From an uncultured Lachnospiraceae bacterium (GTDB lineage Bacteria > Bacillota > Clostridia > Lachnospirales > Lachnospiraceae): a stretch of DNA of 64,000 bases. Position 1 is the first letter of the stretch. Each line of letters begins with the position of its first letter. Under the pieces are notes generated by a model. It saw only the letters and a list, made by a program, of their open reading frames with translations. It made no database searches and had not been told where the DNA came from. The position numbers and the translations under genes were made by a program. Shown here piece after piece: positions 62,233 through 64,000 of this stretch. Location: the NCBI GenBank assembly GCA_949471785.1, contig CASWRE010000001.1:124001-188000 (forward strand), given 5' to 3'.

Positions 62233-63414
62233 TCACCCGTCATACCGCAGCGCCTCAATCGGCGCTTTCTTCGCGGCCTTATTGGCCGGGTAGAGCCCGA
62301 AGAGCACCCCGATCCCCAGGGAAAAAGCGATCGCTGCCAGAGCCACCGTACCGTTAACCCCAAAGGCCATACCGCCCACCGCGCTGATCACGGCCAGAAT
62401 CCCCCAGGACAGCAGGATACCGATCAGACAGCCGATCAGGCTGATGGTCAGCGCCTCAATCAGAAATTGGAGCATAATGACGCCTCTCCCCGCGCCGATG
62501 GCCTTGCGGATACCGATCTCCCTAGTCCGTTCCGTGACCGATACCAGCATAATGTTCATGATACCGATGCCGCCCACCAACAGGGATATGGCGGCAATCC
62601 CGCCAAGTAGCAGGCTAAGTGTGGCTGTGACGGAGCCCAGCGCATCCATGATCTCCGACTGGTTGATGACCGTAAAGGCGTCTTCATCCTCGTCAAACCG
62701 CTCCATCAAAAGGGCCTTTACCCTGGCCTCGGCTCTGTCCATGCTCTTCTCATCCTCCGAGGCAATATAGAAAGTGGTAACCTCCGAAGAAATCTGATCG
62801 GAGACCCGCAGCGCCGCCGTATACGGAATATAAGCCGTCATTTGCTCCCCCATCATGGCCGCCATGGCTGAATCCTCTTCCTCAAGAACGCCCACAATCG
62901 TAAAGCGCATACCGTTAAGAGAAATACTCTCACCAACACAATCCTTATAGCCCACCAGTTCCTCGGCCAGCGCCGTGTTAACCACCGCCACATAATTAAC
63001 CTGATCCACATCCGTGGTTTTCAGCCATCTTCCCCGGGACACTTCCAGCTTCTGGATCTGGGCATAGGGCGCCGTAGTACCGTGAACCTGTACGGAATCA
63101 CTTTCCGTACCGTATTTCCCCGTCGCCTCCAGCTGGCTTAAAGGAGCCGTGAGCGCTATGGGATCCTCCTCCATCCATACCCGAAGATCCTCCAGCTTCA
63201 TGGGTTTTCCTTTATTGTCGGAAACAGACACGGTCAGCAGATTACTTCCCAGATTATTGATCTCGTCTGTCACGGAGGTTGTGGCGCCGCTTACCAGGGA
63301 AACCAGTACCACCAGAGCTACCACGCCGATGATAATGCCCAACATGGTGAGAAAAGATCTCATCTTATTGGACAACACCGATTTCAACGCCATCTTCACG
63401 GACTGTCCCACCAT
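62233..63414 (-). CDS. MacB-type ABC transporter permease
   Basis: 393 residues. TM1 at about 20-42, a MacB external domain (about 45-265: RGRWLKTTDVDQVNYVAVVN, LVGYKDCVGESISLNGMRFT), then TM2-4 with GGIGIMNIMLVSVTERTREI and IGIRKAIGAGRG, the family hallmark. It ends at ALRYDG. It uses the ATPase encoded directly upstream (stop and start adjacent) for export of peptides, antibiotics or lipids. Confidence 0.93.
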   Translation of the reverse strand: MVGQSVKMALKSVLSNKMRSFLTMLGIIIGVVALVVLVSLVSGATTSVTDEINNLGSNLLTVSVSDNKGKPMKLEDLRVWMEEDPIALTAPLSQLEATGKYGTESDSVQVHGTTAPYAQIQKLEVSRGRWLKTTDVDQVNYVAVVNTALAEELVGYKDCVGESISLNGMRFTIVGVLEEEDSAMAAMMGEQMTAYIPYTAALRVSDQISSEVTTFYIASEDEKSMDRAEARVKALLMERFDEDEDAFTVINQSEIMDALGSVTATLSLLLGGIAAISLLVGGIGIMNIMLVSVTERTREIGIRKAIGAGRGVIMLQFLIEALTISLIGCLIGILLSWGILAVISAVGGMAFGVNGTVALAAIAFSLGIGVLFGLYPANKAAKKAPIEALRYDG

Positions 63415-64000
63415 CTATCCCACCTCCTTTACCTTTCCGTCATGAATGCCGATCTGCCGGGCCGCCTGAACAGCGATGTCTCTGTCGTGGGTAATCAGCA
63501 CGATCGTGTTCCCCTGTCCGTGAAGCTCGTGAAAAATCCTCATGATCTCTTCCCCTGTTCGGGAATCCAGATTTCCCGTAGGCTCATCGGCCAGAAAAAG
63601 GGAAGGCTTCGTCACCAGGGCCCGGGCGATAGCCACCCGCTGCTGCTGACCGCCGGAAAGCTGGGCCGGCCTGTGCCGGGCCCGGTTCAGAAGTTCCACC
63701 CGTTCCAGCGCCTCCGCTGTCCGTCGCTGCCGCTCCTCCCTGGATATTTTCTGATAAATCAGGGGCAGTTCTACATTCTCCCAGGCCGTAAGTTTCGGAA
63801 TCAGGTTGAAATTCTGAAAGATGAAACCAATCTTCCTGTTACGGACTGCCGTCAGCTCCCACTCCCGATACCGGTCGACGGGCTGGCCGTCCAGCCGGTA
63901 TTCCCCGCTGTCAGCCACATCCAGGCACCCCATGATATTCATCAGCGTGGATTTCCCGCTTCCCGAAGGGCCGACTATACTGACGAACTCGCCCTTGCGT
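63415..64000 (-). CDS. MacB-type ABC transporter ATPase, 5' end outside window
   Basis: 195 codons are visible; the frame continues past 64000. P-loop [11 protein letters not shown]-loop [11 protein letters not shown], signature [16 protein letters not shown], Walker [14 protein letters not shown], switch His in [11 protein letters not shown]. It pairs with the adjacent permease. An upstream membrane-fusion-type subunit, common in such operons, would lie outside the window. Confidence 0.93.
   Translation of the reverse strand, partial: RKGEFVSIVGPSGSGKSTLMNIMGCLDVADSGEYRLDGQPVDRYREWELTAVRNRKIGFIFQNFNLIPKLTAWENVELPLIYQKISREERQRRTAEALERVELLNRARHRPAQLSGGQQQRVAIARALVTKPSLFLADEPTGNLDSRTGEEIMRIFHELHGQGNTIVLITHDRDIAVQAARQIGIHDGKVKEVG

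Overview
The window reads as chromosome of a gut-type Clostridia, most likely a Lachnospiraceae. The evidence is a GlgC/GlgD pair, spoVG, DnaD plus a DnaI-type helicase loader, the long non-canonical PRPP synthetase, GatCAB, anaerobic NrdD/NrdG, a DUF4250 protein and a glnA/ANTAR neighbourhood. Base composition is moderate in GC except for an AT-rich accessory block at about 24.4-31.0 kb and AT-rich leaders around 43.6-53.3 kb. No tRNA, rRNA or CRISPR array was seen.

Layout. 0-5.6 kb (minus strand): a metallophosphoesterase, a cytoplasmic BMP-type binding protein with a ParB-like N-terminus, an S66 carboxypeptidase, and an ApbE / NusG-domain-II / Gx-transporter trio resembling flavin-based electron-transfer genes. 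5.8-8.9 kb (plus): decayed surface-protein DNA, with an AraC remnant spliced to an Ig-like repeat gene, an in-frame stop, a 5'-truncated propeller gene and a degenerate second copy of one Ig repeat. 9-16.4 kb (minus): a chemoreceptor, an IbrA/IbrB-like pair, a coiled-coil 3D-domain wall protein, an rRNA methyltransferase and spoVG. 16.6-19 kb: glgC-glgD. 19.2-24.3 kb (plus): murC, then a leader rich in DnaA boxes, dnaD, dnaI and PRPP synthetase.

24.4-31.0 kb is an island of remnants and small genes: an MNT nucleotidyltransferase, an IS630 remnant, a subtilase-like membrane protein, a polymorphic-toxin-type secreted protein with a stop codon inside its signal peptide, an IS3 element and a truncated group II intron. 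31-42.8 kb (minus) is housekeeping: nrdD (with a pair of NrdR-like boxes) - GT8 - nrdG, gatC-gatA-gatB, dapF with a zinc-ribbon surface protein, and glnA with an ANTAR regulator.

43.6-53.3 kb (minus) is the most interesting part: two adjacent cassettes, each starting with its own promoter and a small Sec-exported protein, then an intercistronic hairpin, then a dedicated ABC transporter. The second ends with a self-contained PadR regulator, a small HAAS-like membrane protein and a third small exported protein. This looks like an export/immunity or bacteriocin-like system, but no known precursor family was recognised.

53.3-64 kb: an alanine symporter; a PucR-type regulator with DUF4250, divergent from an NhaC antiporter - URO-D-like protein - MFS transporter catabolic module; an XRE regulator/membrane protein pair with an operator-like inverted repeat; and a MacB-like ABC transporter cut by the window end.
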